Positions 21,138-31,770 of a stretch of 64,000 bases of DNA are shown here, in pieces. Made by a program: the position numbers and the translations under genes. This DNA comes from Anastrepha obliqua (Eukaryota > Arthropoda > Insecta > Diptera > Tephritidae): NCBI RefSeq assembly GCF_027943255.1, contig NC_072893.1:7316001-7380000 (forward strand), read 5' to 3'. The notes beneath the pieces were generated by a model that worked only from the letters and a program-made list of their open reading frames with translations, did not search any database and was not told where the DNA came from. How positions within the stretch are numbered: position 1 is the first letter of the stretch; each line of letters begins with the position of its first letter.

Positions 21138-21645
21138 AATTTAACTGGAAATCGGTTGAAAGACAAGTTCTTTCAGTGAATGACAAATTTCAAAATAAAT
21201 GTAACAGGAGCTTTCTTGATTTCATTCGGATCCATTTGTTCTCGTTGAAATGTGGGCAGTATTGTCTTTGCGAAGGCAATACAGTTGCACAAAATATGCT
21301 CTGTGGTTTCATCAACCTCTAAAAAAGTCTACACTCTGTTTCATTCCCCCATATGAGTGTTTGAGAAATGATAAGTAACAGAGACCTGTTAGAAAATCGA
21401 CTATTTTGCTATGTCTACTTTGCCGAACAATTCTCCAATGTTGGTAAAAGGTCGTATAAGCCTTTTGGCTTTATAAAATTCTTGAGTGACTTCCCGTGAA
21501 AACTTGCTGCCGACCTACTGACTTCATAAGCAGAGTGGCCCGGAACCCAGCAAAGTGAAATTTACTTGTTCTAACTCTATTTTCAATATTTTTCTAGCAA
21601 AATTTAGGAAGTATTTTGTTCAGACGCTGCATTTTCATATGAAGA
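21138..21645 (-). pseudogene. LINE C-terminal relic (RNase H/zinc-knuckle end)
   Basis: Reading down the minus strand from 21640, short frames give the end of RNase H and the C-terminal domain: SRQQVFTGSHS, SKIVDFLTGLCYLSFLKHSY, then ETTEHILCNCIAFAKTILP. The last is the typical HIL-C-C-AFAK zinc-knuckle block of R1/LOA-type ORF2 proteins. The frame changes several times and there are stops. The rest of the element is missing. Confidence 0.6.
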
Positions 21646-23687
21646 TTGCCTGAGTAAACTGGCGCTCCCTTTTAAAATAAAAGTAAAAATAAAAAAAGAA
21701 CGCCTGTTTTCACCGAGTTAACCTTATCGCCCCTTAAATAAAGTAGATCTAACTGCATTTAGAAATATAATACTCGGATAACATAGTTTTCAATCCCGCG
21801 CATTCTCTCCCTCTATTCTGCACAAAAAATGGTTGACAAAATGAAAACAAAAGTTAATTACACTGTTGGAAAGTAAAACCCAACGAAGCGGAAATTGAAG
21901 GTCACCGCACAGCATTTAAAGCAAATGCGACACCTAATTTTAGTTTCAGTTTCAGTAAACCAACAACAACAAGGTGGAATACCCGCACTTGTACGAGCGT
22001 AAATGCGAAAATTAACCAAGAGACAAAAGTGTAACAAAGTGCGAATGACAAACGCAAATAAAAGTGGCCACAAACCTCATTAAGATTGCAACGTTGCATG
22101 CCACGCATTAGGCAAACATGCCGCACAAGGGCGAAGAGCAGGAGGGAGTGCAGCTAAAATGGAGACAAAAGCATAGCAATTCGGGCAGCCGGCGGAAGTT
22201 GTGAAATGCAAAGCGGTTGGCGGAAATAGCGACAATAACAGCAGCAACAAGGCAACGGCGCAATCGTTTTCGAGGGGCATGCAACACAAATGTTCCAAGA
22301 ATATTTATGTTTTATGACCTTACACAAGCACACACACACACACACACACCATCGCATAGTTGCACATTTGCCCTTCTTCAGAGTGCACTCTAGCGCACTT
22401 TGTTGCTGCTGTGTTGAAGTGGCTTTTCTTTGTTAGTAAATACTTCATCATTTGGTGGGTTGTTGTTGCCAACTGTTTTACATATGCACAATGTTTTTAC
22501 GATGGCTGCGATGGTTGCCACTTACTTGCAGCAACTTGTAATTTTGTGATTTTATTTAAGGTCATTTGCGTAGAAATTCGTACTAAAACATGCCAACATA
22601 CACACATACACACATACATGCATAATGATTACTCGCAGTACTATTGTAATAAAGTGAAAAGAACGTGCATAATTACGATAATGTAAATTTAATGAGCACA
22701 ATGCCCCACTTAAATGCCACTGCAACGCTGCAGCACATCCTTCAGTCGAAAAGGCAGCGCACAAAGAACTTAAAAAATAAATAAAAAATATTCTAATGAG
22801 CGACGCTTAAAATATATGCGCATGCATATTTATTTATCTCCGTAAATGCGAGCACTTTTCCATATTGCGTATACGCCATGGCGCACCAAGTGACCTAGCA
22901 AATGAGTGCCCACACACACACTTCGATATTTTTATTGCATTCACGTCAATTCACAAAATGTTACTAATATCATCAAGCCAACAGTGTGCTCAGTGCCACT
23001 AAGGCAAAGGTCAAGAGGGTGAAAATGACGCTACGCTGACTCCTTGTTTGGGTATGGCATCTCTTCTTTGTACTTTTTACTCTATGCCAAAACTATTTAA
23101 GTGGATTAAATTGGCTTAAACTCTGCGCTTTGTTACTTCAGTTGCAAAACTTTTGCGTCAAAATGTGTATTAACTTCACAAATGGACAAACTTGATCATA
23201 AACGGCATTGCAGGTCGCACAAAATTCATAAATATGGCAAATTGTATAGACTTCTTGCGCCTGCTATGCAAGTCCTGCATGGCGACTATCACTAGTAGTG
23301 CTGTGAATACTTATATTTTGAAAGTTTAGTACTTTTACGGTATCTTAATAGTTTGATGCAAATTTTTGATCTGAGTGGCTTAACTGAGCACTTTCTAACG
23401 GCATAAAGGAAGTGGAATTTTACGTAAATTTGCTTAGAGGGATAGTCAGCCTTATTACTGAGTATAGTAGCAGTAGCAGTAGTAGTAGTATTTATTGCAA
23501 ATAAAAGTAAAATACATATTGGGGAAAGTTCTAATGTATAAATAAATAAAGAAAATTATAAATAAAGAAAATATTGTATGCAGCAAGAATTTTATACTTG
23601 CAGCAAGTCAGTTTGACTTGTCCGGTAATTCTATTGTTGAAGTTGCGGAACCTATCCGCAAATTTACCGCATGCCGCATGTACTTTT
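21646..23687. other. non-coding DNA with CA microsatellites
   Basis: About 2 kb with (CA)n tracts (22328-22349, and near 22600 and 22915), an (AGT)n-like tract near 23467-23490 and no recognised transposon. Frames on both strands are cysteine- or alanine-rich translations of simple sequence. Probably host intron or intergenic DNA. Confidence 0.5.
22328..22349. repeat. (CA)n microsatellite
   Basis: About eleven CA units. Confidence 0.9.
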
Positions 23688-24029
23688 TTAAGGGGGGAGC
23701 CTGCTTTAGAGGCTTCAAAAAATCGATGTTTTGTTTTTTGCATAAATGTCTTCCCAAAATATCCAAGAATGTGACTTCAAAATTTCAGAAGCAAATTCCA
23801 AATATTTTCGGAGTTACAGAAGAAATTGTGAGCAAGCGTCGAGCAGGTATACGAGCGGCCGGATCGCTCGAAGTGCGATTTCTTGGTTTTTTATTTTTAC
23901 GATTTTTCCTAATTGGCGGGAAAGATAGGAAAAAGGTTAAACGTCCTATCGAAACGAGATTACATTGATTGTATTCGGAATTAAATTCTCTTCCAATTAA
24001 ACATAAAAAACCTTAATAAAGTTATGATT

Positions 24030-24041
24030 AACCCATTTTTT
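24030..24041. repeat. left target-site duplication of LOA-type LINE
   Basis: AACCCATTTTTT, identical to 29516-29527. The uninterrupted element copy at 53.38 kb has the single sequence AACCCACTTTTT at this point. Confidence 0.85.
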
Positions 24042-24383
24042 TTGGGGGTGAAGTGTACGTTGCTTCTTGGGGGAATGCACACAGAGGCGTATGGCAGTTG
24101 TGCCAGTAGCCTAAAGACCGACCATTGTGGCAGAATGCCACTCCTGCACGAGGTGCCCCTGCTTTTTAACCAAAAATGGCGGATCTAGAGAGGCATAACT
24201 CGAAAAAACCCGTAATCCTAGGTGTAATTCGAACCGTGCCTATAGGATGAATGGCACTACGTAAGTGTGTCTTATAACGGTGACCTCCAGATATCGGGCG
24301 CCCTCTGGTTGTAATTAGCCTTACCGCGACACCGGGGCACTGTCGTGGCTCGACCTTCCTTTCCCCTTCACTCGTGGGACCAT

Positions 24384-25808
24384 ATGGCAGAGTTAAACAA
24401 TTCTTTAAAAAAGGCAGGAGTGCCCAATATAAACCAGGTCGATAACGACCTTTCGGTAAATAGTGCCGAACTACCTTCAACATCGCAGGCAGCTAAGGGC
24501 AAACAATGCCCTCCAACTGTCAGCGAAATCACCGATATGGAAGTTGACGACGTGGCCTTGGGGCCAGATGGCAAAGCTACTATATCACCAGAGGAAGAGG
24601 AGAAACTATTATCTTCTCCCACTTGTGACACCGGAAGAAAGGACGAAGACAAGGTGCGGCTTTGCGGTGCCGCCAGAAAACGCCTGAAGTACTTCCTGAG
24701 AAAAGGTCACAGCATCGACGAGGCAAGAGAGCTGGCTCAAAAACCAGCTGATCTGAAGCGACAACGCTCCAGCAGCACCACGCCAAAGCAAAGCTCCCCT
24801 AAGCGTGCCAATTTACAGGGGAGCTCTAGCGTTGGAAAAAAGGCAGTAGAGACTACCGAAACGGAAGGACCAAAGGCAGCAGTGCCTAATCCAGAAGTCA
24901 AGGTAGACTCAACAAAAATGTCTTACAAAGACGCGGCGTGCAGCACGAAGTTGGGAATAATTCCTCACGATTATCCAACTACGATATGGTCGACGGAGAG
25001 ACTAACGGCCATACAACATGCTATCCTGGAGGCGATAAGGAAAAAGCAGACTGGGGCTGCAAAGCCCAAATTTAATAGCTGCACCTTTCGCCCAGGATAT
25101 ATAGTTATATCATGTGGCTGCGATGAAACGGCTAGTTGGCTAAAGGAAGTAGTTCCTAAGCTGAAGCCGTGGAAAGATGCACAGCTGAAGATTGTGCAGG
25201 AAGCGGACATACCGCGCCCACAAATCTTCGTTGGTCACTTTCCAGAATTGGACAGCACCACAACTGAGGATATTATTAGCCTCCTCGACGGCCAAAACGA
25301 GGGCCTCAACACTAATGACTGGCGGGTGCTCAACAGAGTGCGCAAGGGTACTGTGGTAGAAATTACCATTGCTATCGACCCTATCTCCGCAGAAGTCATA
25401 AAGACTTCCAACAACTGGCTGAACTACGGGTTCGGTAAAACCCAACTTCGGCCAAAATCTAAAGGCCCGATTGATCCGCCTAAGGCTACCGAAAAGGACT
25501 CTGAACCCTCGGCGAAACAAAGCTCTGAGGAAGCAGGAACTTTGACTCCAACGGCTTCAATAGCCCAGGACGAAAAGGCCAGCTGCTCCAGACAAGAGGC
25601 AGGAAAGCCAACAACATCCGGCACATGGCGCCATAACGTGGCCGAGGGTATTCGCATGCGACCCCCGCTGCAGGCTGATAAAAAAGCCCACAGCCACAGC
25701 CACAACAAGGATCGAAGAGGGGATCAGATGTCCGCTGAGGAAGCAGTCCTGCTGAAAAGCAACCGAGGCAAAAAAAAAGGCAGCCATTGCCAAACGAAGG
25801 TTCACTAG
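24384..25808 (+). CDS. LOA-type LINE ORF1 protein
   Basis: A 474-residue ORF1 protein, expected to bind the element RNA. I use ATG at 24384; the frame is open from a GTG at 24345, but no earlier ATG exists. Residues 1-90 are acidic and low in complexity. Around residues 95-120 lies LCGAARKRLKYFLRKGHSID, a block seen in such ORF1 proteins. Residues about 180-365 match the DUF4780 type: YKDAACSTKLGIIPHDYP, FNSCTFRPGYIVISCGCDET, DIPRPQIFVGHFPE, and the ending GFGKTQLRPK. No CCHC knuckles are present, unlike the I-clade ORF1. The tail is basic (KKKGSHCQTKVH). The stop TAG at 25806-25808 is immediately followed by the ORF2 ATG in the same frame. Confidence 0.9.
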   Translation: MAELNNSLKKAGVPNINQVDNDLSVNSAELPSTSQAAKGKQCPPTVSEITDMEVDDVALGPDGKATISPEEEEKLLSSPTCDTGRKDEDKVRLCGAARKRLKYFLRKGHSIDEARELAQKPADLKRQRSSSTTPKQSSPKRANLQGSSSVGKKAVETTETEGPKAAVPNPEVKVDSTKMSYKDAACSTKLGIIPHDYPTTIWSTERLTAIQHAILEAIRKKQTGAAKPKFNSCTFRPGYIVISCGCDETASWLKEVVPKLKPWKDAQLKIVQEADIPRPQIFVGHFPELDSTTTEDIISLLDGQNEGLNTNDWRVLNRVRKGTVVEITIAIDPISAEVIKTSNNWLNYGFGKTQLRPKSKGPIDPPKATEKDSEPSAKQSSEEAGTLTPTASIAQDEKASCSRQEAGKPTTSGTWRHNVAEGIRMRPPLQADKKAHSHSHNKDRRGDQMSAEEAVLLKSNRGKKKGSHCQTKVH

Positions 25809-28800
25809 ATGACCTGGCCTAAGCGTAATTCTTACAACACCAGAAGGCAACTCGGATGCCTTCAAATAAATCTCCATCACGCAAAAGCAGCCTCGGACGT
25901 GCTTACGAAGAGATTTAACCAAGAACTCTTGGATGTAGCTTTCATTCAAGAACCATGGGTACGTAAAGGAGTCGTTCTGGGACTCCAGAGCGTAAACGGT
26001 AAGTTGATATATGCTGCCAACAAAGACCGTCCCAGAGCGGCGCTGATAATAAATAATCAACTAACCTTTATCCCAATATCACAGTTCATTACAGAAGACC
26101 TGGTGGCGATTTGGGTAAAAGTGCCAACGAGCAAAGGTGAGCATGAGGTAGTACTTGCCTCCGCCTACCTTCCAGGAGATGAGGTCACTGCTCCAACAAG
26201 GGAGGTTATAGCCCTGGTGGAATATTGCCAGCAAAAACGTCTCCGGTGGATCCTCTGCTGTGATGCAAATGCGCACCACACAGCGTGGGGGAGCACAAAC
26301 ATCAATCCAAGAGGTGAGTACCTTATTGAATTTCTACTTAGGTATAATATATCAATCCTAAACCGAGGCAACGAACCTACATTCATTAATGCAATCAGAG
26401 GTGAAGTCCTTGACATCACTCTCTCTAGCCATAATGTTTTGTCCGAAATCTCAAATTGGCATGTGTCAGAGGAAACATCTATGTCGGATCACAGACATAT
26501 TAGATTCGATATAGGTGCAACCAAACCACAAACGACAATTTACAGAAACCCCAGAAAAACTAACTGGGACTACTTTCACTTCTATCTAGAACAAAGTGTT
26601 AACTGCTCTAAGCGTCACATTCAGCTTATATCTGAGCTTGAGTTCGAATCGAACGAACTACATTCAAACCTAATATCTGCGTTTCAGGAAAGTTGCCCAG
26701 TAAAAGTGAAAAAGCCACAAAGAAATGTTCCTTGGTGGAATAGTACACTTTCCAACCTCCGTAAAGAAACAAGAACCCTATGGAATAGAGCTAAAGCAAT
26801 GGGGGACTGGTCCTCCTATTCAACAGCCCTAACCAACTACAATAAAGAATTGAGGAAATCTAAAAGGGCTACTTGGAGGAATCACTGTGAAAAGATCTGT
26901 AGTCTTCCGGATGCTATTCGAATCCAAAAAGCCCTACTAAAAGATCACTCAAACGGCATTAGTACCCTGAAAAAGCCAGATGGAAGCTACACAAGGAATC
27001 CAGAGGAAACCAGTCAACTTCTGCTGGACACTCACTTCCCTGGATCACTTGTGCTAGACGAGATCTCTGTACCGGCAGAAACTACTACATCTGCGGGTGC
27101 TGAGAACTTAAAACTAGCAAACAAGCTATTCCATGAAAAGCGGGTACAATGGGCGATATCAACATTCAGTCCATACAAATCTCCTGGTCCTGATGGGATA
27201 TTCCCCTGTCTCTTACAGCAGGGTGCACACCATATTATCCCTAACTTGACCAGGCTATACAAAGCAAGCTTACTGCTAGGATATTTGCCTACAAAATGGG
27301 CTGAGGTTAAGGTCGTATTTATTCCAAAGGTAGGGAAAAAACCCGAACAATTGCCTAAATCATACAGACCAATTAGTCTCAGCTCATTTTTCCTCAAAAC
27401 AATGGAAAAGATAGTCGATCAGTATATTAGGGAATACAATCTAGCTAAATTCCCACTGCATCGACTTCAATTTGCCTATCAACAGGGAAAATCCACTGAG
27501 ACTGCAATACACAGCCTGGTAACAGTTATAGAAAAGGCTATTGAGTCCAAGCAGATAGCTCTATGTGCATTTATTGACATATCAGGAGCTTTTGATAACA
27601 CCTCCTATGAGGCAATCTATAATGCCCTATATCTAAAGGAGGTACCTGAACCCATCACTAGATGGATAATATTCATGCTGAAATCTAGGACGATCAGCAC
27701 TGAACTAGGAGGAACATTCAAATCGATTAAAGCCACAAGAGGTTGCCCTCAAGGTGGCGTACTCTCACCTCTTCTGTGGACTCTAGTCATAGATGAACTT
27801 CTCCACAAACTGAATAACCTAGGATTTCACACTCAGGGTTACGCTGATGACCTAGTAGTTTATGTATTAGGCTGGCATGAGGAAACCATTTCGGATCGCA
27901 TGCAGCAAGCCCTTACAATAATAAACAAATGGTGCACGGAAAAAGGGCTCTCCATCAACCCATCCAAAACAACTCTTGTACCGTTTACTAGGAGAAGGAA
28001 CATAAATCTCAAATGTCCGACCCTTAATAGAACAACACTTGAACTCTCGACAGAAGCGAACTATCTTGGCGTTAGTCTTGACAAAACGCTTACGTGGAAC
28101 TCCCATATTGAGAGAGTTACTTCAAAAGCCACAAGGGCATTCTTTGCCTGTACAAGGCTTTTCGGCAAGACATGGGGACTAAGCCCTAGAATGACCTTCT
28201 GGACATTCACCACAGTTGTAAAACCCATAGTCACCTATGCATCTTTAGCATGGTGGCCCAAGGTCAAGCAAAGAAAGGCGGCAAACGAATTAAGCAAACT
28301 GCATCGCCTGGTATGTGTTGGCATTACAGGGGCTATGAAAACATGTCCCACGGATGCATTGGGTGTGCTCCTGAACATACCACCGCTTCCAATTCTAATT
28401 GAGAGGGAAGCTCGCTCGAGTGCCTTAAGACTAAAAGGTATATCTGAACTTAAAAGTGGGAATATGAAAGGACATTTAAAGATCTTAGAAGACTTCCTAC
28501 ACAGTCCCATTCTTCATAGGGATGATATACTATCACCCAAACCAATACTCTTCAGGAACTTCCAAGTTATAATCAATGAACGAACAGACTGGAGAACTAA
28601 CTCTATCACTTTCAGACCTGGCTCCCAGCTATGGTTTACTGATGGGTCCAAATTGGAAAATGGTAGAACAGGGGCAGGAATCAATGGGCCCAAATTCAAA
28701 AAATCGATTCCGATGGGATCCTACCCAACTATATTCCAGGCAGAAATACATGCCATCGAAATATGTGTGAGAGAATGCCTTAGAAGGAAAATGAGAGGTA

Positions 28801-29447
28801 CTCACATCTACATACTTTCAGATAGCCAAGCGGCTCTAAAAGCCCTTCTATCAACAACTATCACCTCTAAATTGGTAAATGATTGCCTAAACCTTCTAAA
28901 TACGTTAGGAAACCTCAACACAGTAACACTATGTTGGATTCCGGGACATGAAGGACATGAGGGAAATGAAATGGCTGATGACCTTGCAAAACAAGGAGCA
29001 AATATGCAACTTACTGGTCCTGAGCCTTTCTGTGGACTAACAAAAGGCCACATAAATGAATTCCTTAGGAAATGGGAAGAAAGAAAACTTGCCGCACACT
29101 GGCTAAACTGTGCCGGTCAGCGTCAAGCTAAACTATTCATAAGTCCCAACAAAGGAATATCTGACAAACTTCTCTCACTAAACAGAGTAGATCTGCGTCT
29201 TTTAACTGGATACCTTACAGGTCACTGCAGCCTGAGGTACCATCTAAATAATATTGGTCTATCCGAGACCAATGTCTGCCGCTTTTGCGAAATGGACATA
29301 GAAAGCTCAGAACATGTGCTTTGTGAATGTCCTGCGTTGGGCAGACAAAGACTTCACCACCTTGGTGGTACCGTAGTATCTCCATGCAATCTTTGGAACA
29401 ACAAACCCAAAACTGTGCTAAAATTTCTAAAAAGCCTAAAACTCTAG
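25809..29447 (+). CDS. LOA-type LINE ORF2 (endonuclease, RT, RNase H)
   Basis: An intact 1212-residue polyprotein that would nick the target and copy the element RNA. Residues about 15-235 are an APE endonuclease: LGCLQINLHHAKAAS, FIQEPW, CDANAHHTAWGS and SDHRHI. RT spans about 440-760: SPYKSPGPDGI, SYRPISLSS, AFIDISGAFD, GCPQGGVLSPLL and GYADDLVVYV (YADD near residue 679). RNase H spans about 938-1060, with FTDGSK, QAEIHAIE, ILSDSQAALKAL and GHEGNEMADDLA giving the D-E-D-D set. A CRFCEMD...EHVLCEC zinc knuckle lies near residue 1156. The ATG overlaps nothing but directly follows the ORF1 TAG in frame, so expression is likely by reinitiation or readthrough. No stop, frameshift or lost catalytic residue is seen. 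Confidence 0.95.
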   Translation: MTWPKRNSYNTRRQLGCLQINLHHAKAASDVLTKRFNQELLDVAFIQEPWVRKGVVLGLQSVNGKLIYAANKDRPRAALIINNQLTFIPISQFITEDLVAIWVKVPTSKGEHEVVLASAYLPGDEVTAPTREVIALVEYCQQKRLRWILCCDANAHHTAWGSTNINPRGEYLIEFLLRYNISILNRGNEPTFINAIRGEVLDITLSSHNVLSEISNWHVSEETSMSDHRHIRFDIGATKPQTTIYRNPRKTNWDYFHFYLEQSVNCSKRHIQLISELEFESNELHSNLISAFQESCPVKVKKPQRNVPWWNSTLSNLRKETRTLWNRAKAMGDWSSYSTALTNYNKELRKSKRATWRNHCEKICSLPDAIRIQKALLKDHSNGISTLKKPDGSYTRNPEETSQLLLDTHFPGSLVLDEISVPAETTTSAGAENLKLANKLFHEKRVQWAISTFSPYKSPGPDGIFPCLLQQGAHHIIPNLTRLYKASLLLGYLPTKWAEVKVVFIPKVGKKPEQLPKSYRPISLSSFFLKTMEKIVDQYIREYNLAKFPLHRLQFAYQQGKSTETAIHSLVTVIEKAIESKQIALCAFIDISGAFDNTSYEAIYNALYLKEVPEPITRWIIFMLKSRTISTELGGTFKSIKATRGCPQGGVLSPLLWTLVIDELLHKLNNLGFHTQGYADDLVVYVLGWHEETISDRMQQALTIINKWCTEKGLSINPSKTTLVPFTRRRNINLKCPTLNRTTLELSTEANYLGVSLDKTLTWNSHIERVTSKATRAFFACTRLFGKTWGLSPRMTFWTFTTVVKPIVTYASLAWWPKVKQRKAANELSKLHRLVCVGITGAMKTCPTDALGVLLNIPPLPILIEREARSSALRLKGISELKSGNMKGHLKILEDFLHSPILHRDDILSPKPILFRNFQVIINERTDWRTNSITFRPGSQLWFTDGSKLENGRTGAGINGPKFKKSIPMGSYPTIFQAEIHAIEICVRECLRRKMRGTHIYILSDSQAALKALLSTTITSKLVNDCLNLLNTLGNLNTVTLCWIPGHEGHEGNEMADDLAKQGANMQLTGPEPFCGLTKGHINEFLRKWEERKLAAHWLNCAGQRQAKLFISPNKGISDKLLSLNRVDLRLLTGYLTGHCSLRYHLNNIGLSETNVCRFCEMDIESSEHVLCECPALGRQRLHHLGGTVVSPCNLWNNKPKTVLKFLKSLKL

Positions 29448-29515
29448 GGTTACAAAATAGGCCTTCACAATAGATCAACTCTGGTCGCAGTGCGTAATGG
29501 CCTTCTAATAATAAT

Positions 29516-29527
29516 AACCCATTTTTT
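29516..29527. repeat. right target-site duplication of LOA-type LINE
   Basis: AACCCATTTTTT, identical to 24030-24041, right after the (TAA)n tail. The preceding T also matches, so the duplication may be 13 bp. Confidence 0.85.
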
Positions 29528-29908
29528 AAACAATCTGAAGTGAATTTGTTTTTCCAAAAAAAAATAATTTTTTTTTAATTAGCGAAAAATTGTTGAATTT
29601 CTTACTTTTTGTTTAACTAGACGCTATACTATACTAAAATAAAATTTATTGGGGTTTTTGGTTTCTGATGAAAATTGCGATCTGCATCTTTCTCGCCGCA
29701 CGACACATGCACACCCGAGGCGCCTCGGCAAAATCCTTGTACCAGGCATAATATGACATATATTTTAATGAAACAATTTGAAAGGACTGTTGAAATATAT
29801 AACAATAAAACCTCAAAGTTTCGTTTCAATCGAATATTTCTTTCCTTTCCAAAAAAATCCACGAAAAAATCGATTTTTTGAAACCTCTAAAGCAGACTCC
29901 CCCCTTAA

Positions 29909-30235
29909 ACGATTTTATTCTAAGGAATGTATCTACCGTGTAAGAACAAAGATGGGTGTTCAACAAAGCGTGTAGTAAATTGACTGCAGCATTACTGAAA
30001 TAATTTGTGACTATTGTGGGCTGAGTTAAGCAGAGTTGTAAGAAATTTGCACAGATCAACAACCAATCTTCCTAAGATAAATACCAGCATTCTGTGAAAG
30101 AATTCAACTATTTGGACAAGTTCCTTTACAGAAATCCTATCCCTAATTTGGAAGCATTTACAAAATTCAACTTTGTAGCGTTTTGGAATTAAAGAAAGTC
30201 GAAAAAATCATGAACATCGATTCCCTCAACTGACT
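29909..30235. other. no recognisable feature
   Basis: AT-rich sequence to the right of the TTAA element. No domain or repeat was recognised. Confidence 0.5.
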
Positions 30236-30239
30236 CTTT

Positions 30240-30480
30240 CAATAATAAATTTGCAAGCACTTCCAGTGTTGCTGCTCACCCGTGTACAGGCTCTTTCAGA
30301 TCCAGTTTTGTATGTGCTGATGATGCTTCTCATTTTGGCTACTCAACTGATATTGATTCAATCTTTTGCATTTTTAAACAAAAAACTCTTCTCAGGCAGA
30401 CGTTGACGATATACCGGCCCTTTTGTTAAAACGTTGCCATGCACTAGTCGTACCTCTATTCCATATGTCACTTCGCTGAG
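30240..30480 (+). pseudogene. LINE reverse transcriptase N-terminal relic (Jockey/CR1 group)
   Basis: Short frame-shifted pieces read NNKFASTSSVAA, DIDSIFCIFKQKTLL and then DVDDIPALLLKRCHALVVPL. The last resembles the start of RT in Jockey/CR1-like LINEs (…GPD-IP-LLK-C). It could come from the same broad group as the fragment at 41.3 kb. Very decayed. Confidence 0.45.
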
Positions 30481-31590
30481 ATTATTTTATTTGTTTATCA
30501 AACACACAACCAAAAACTTATTTTACAGTGTTTGAACTTATGACTACTATTCGTATTTATTTAAGGTCATTAACGAAATTAACGAAATTTCTTCATTTGC
30601 TTGCTTCAAATAAGAATTACTGTACCAATCCTCTATGGAGGAATGTCCTGGAAGAACTTTCTTACATGGAGGAATGCATAAAAAAATTTTTTTTAATAAA
30701 AAAAAAATTAAAAAAATTAAATTTTGAAACCGTCGCATTTCCATGCCAATCTGCGTACAGCCTTTTAAGCTTTAAAGGCGTAGTTGTAGTAGTCCTAACT
30801 AAATTAATTATTTTGTCAAGCGGCGCTGTTGGCTGACGTTGAAACAAGCAGAGAATCCAAAATGAAAATTAAAACAGCAAATTTACAAGTGTTGCACACA
30901 CAATTTACATTTCCAATTTTGTAAAAGCACGTTTCTAATTTTTTCACACATCCATTGCTGCAAGTGGGGTTCATAAGTGCGCGGAGCAGAGATGCGTGCA
31001 TTTTACATTTTGTTTGGTCAACTTCGCGGAAAATATTGACACATTTGTCAATTCTCGCTTGTAAGCTGCGTCACTGCAACTTTGGCAGCGCGATGAGCTG
31101 CGGTGGACAAAGCCATAAGTATGCATACCAAACACATGCAGTCGTCCATATAGAGCAACCCAGCAAACAAGAAAATCAAAAAAACAAAAAAACGCGATTT
31201 CCACACAAATTAAAGTGGAACCGAAACAAATATAGGAAATTGCTTACCCTTGTACATCTGGAAGGCATTAATTCAATAGGAAAACACTTAAATGATTTTA
31301 GAGAAATGAATGAATAAAGAATCCATAGAAAGAAATGGAGAAGGTCCTGCTTTTTTGGTTAATAAAAAATGGGCCATCAATGACTTATACAGAAGCGAAT
31401 GGAGAATCCTCAGCTCACAAAATATTAGTTTGGAGTAAAATAAATCCTTTATTTTCTCGGTAGATGGCTATAGTGATCGATATCTCGTAAACTATCGATC
31501 AAACAATCTAAAGTTTATGCTGGTTGTCAAGGCGACATTTCGCGCTAAAAAAATTCTTTTGCTCTTTTTTGTTTGTAACATTCCAAGCAC
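30481..31590. other. non-coding DNA, no feature recognised
   Basis: AT-rich, with a long A/T homopolymer-rich tract at 30683-30725. Short frames carry no domain signature. Confidence 0.5.
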
Positions 31591-31596
31591 CTATAC

Positions 31597-31770
31597 TTGG
31601 AGCTAATTTTTATTATGATTCTAATACTGCAGCTTTGGAGAAAACAATTCTAAATTCTTATTACATTTCTAGCCCATTTCTGTTGGCAAATGCAAGCCTT
31701 AACGCCGAGTAAAATCGAATAGCAAGGCAACATATGAAATTAATATATTATTTTGTTTGACTGAAATAAA
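31597..31770 (+). repeat. unclassified dispersed repeat, copy 1
   Basis: Shares an ordered set of blocks with 34108-34245: GCTAAT...AATACTG...CT.TGGAG or CT.TGAAG, a TCTAAATTCTTATTA-like block, then CCTTAACGC or CCTTAACGT, and GAATAGCAAGGCAACATATG. Same orientation, clear similarity with many indels. No coding domain is recognised. Confidence 0.55.

Larger units (their letters stand above)
24042..29515 (+). mobile_element. complete LOA-type non-LTR retrotransposon
   Basis: About 5.47 kb, starting TTGGGGGTGAAGTGTACGTT (the exact 5' base is blurred by the T run) and ending CTTCTAATAATAAT. It has a 5' UTR of about 340 bp, ORF1 with a DUF4780-like domain, ORF2 with endonuclease, RT and RNase H, a 68-bp 3' UTR and a short TAA tail. 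Both ORFs are open and the 12-bp duplication is perfect, so this is a young, possibly functional copy. The clade call (LOA) rests on the ORF1 domain, the RNase H after RT and the sequence style of the endonuclease. Confidence 0.9.
23692..29904. mobile_element. TTAA-flanked non-autonomous DNA element, split by a LINE
   Basis: Left end GGGGGGAGCCTGCTTTAGAG and, on the opposite strand, right end GGGGGGAGTCTGCTTTAGAG. The inverted match continues for about 41 bp (GGCTTCAAAAAATCGAT...) with two or three mismatches. TTAA flanks both ends (23688-23691 and 29905-29908). The element's own sequence is only about 730 bp: 23692-24041 and 29516-29904. The rest is a LINE inserted with a target duplication. 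A second copy without the LINE lies at 53062-53757 and confirms the joined order. No transposase is encoded. TTAA target duplication is typical of piggyBac-type elements, but the G-rich ends are unlike the usual CCC start, so superfamily is left open. Confidence 0.85.

Noticed and set aside
22080..22357. Cysteine-rich minus-strand frames
   Set aside because: They translate (CA)n and GCA-rich simple sequence. The cysteine spacing fits no known domain.
24166..26060. Minus-strand frames of 60-167 codons opposite the LOA ORFs
   Set aside because: Antisense shadows of ORF1 and ORF2, with no independent signature.
23692..29904. Naming the TTAA element as piggyBac
   Set aside because: TTAA flanks fit, but the GGGGGG ends do not match the usual CCC start and no transposase is present.
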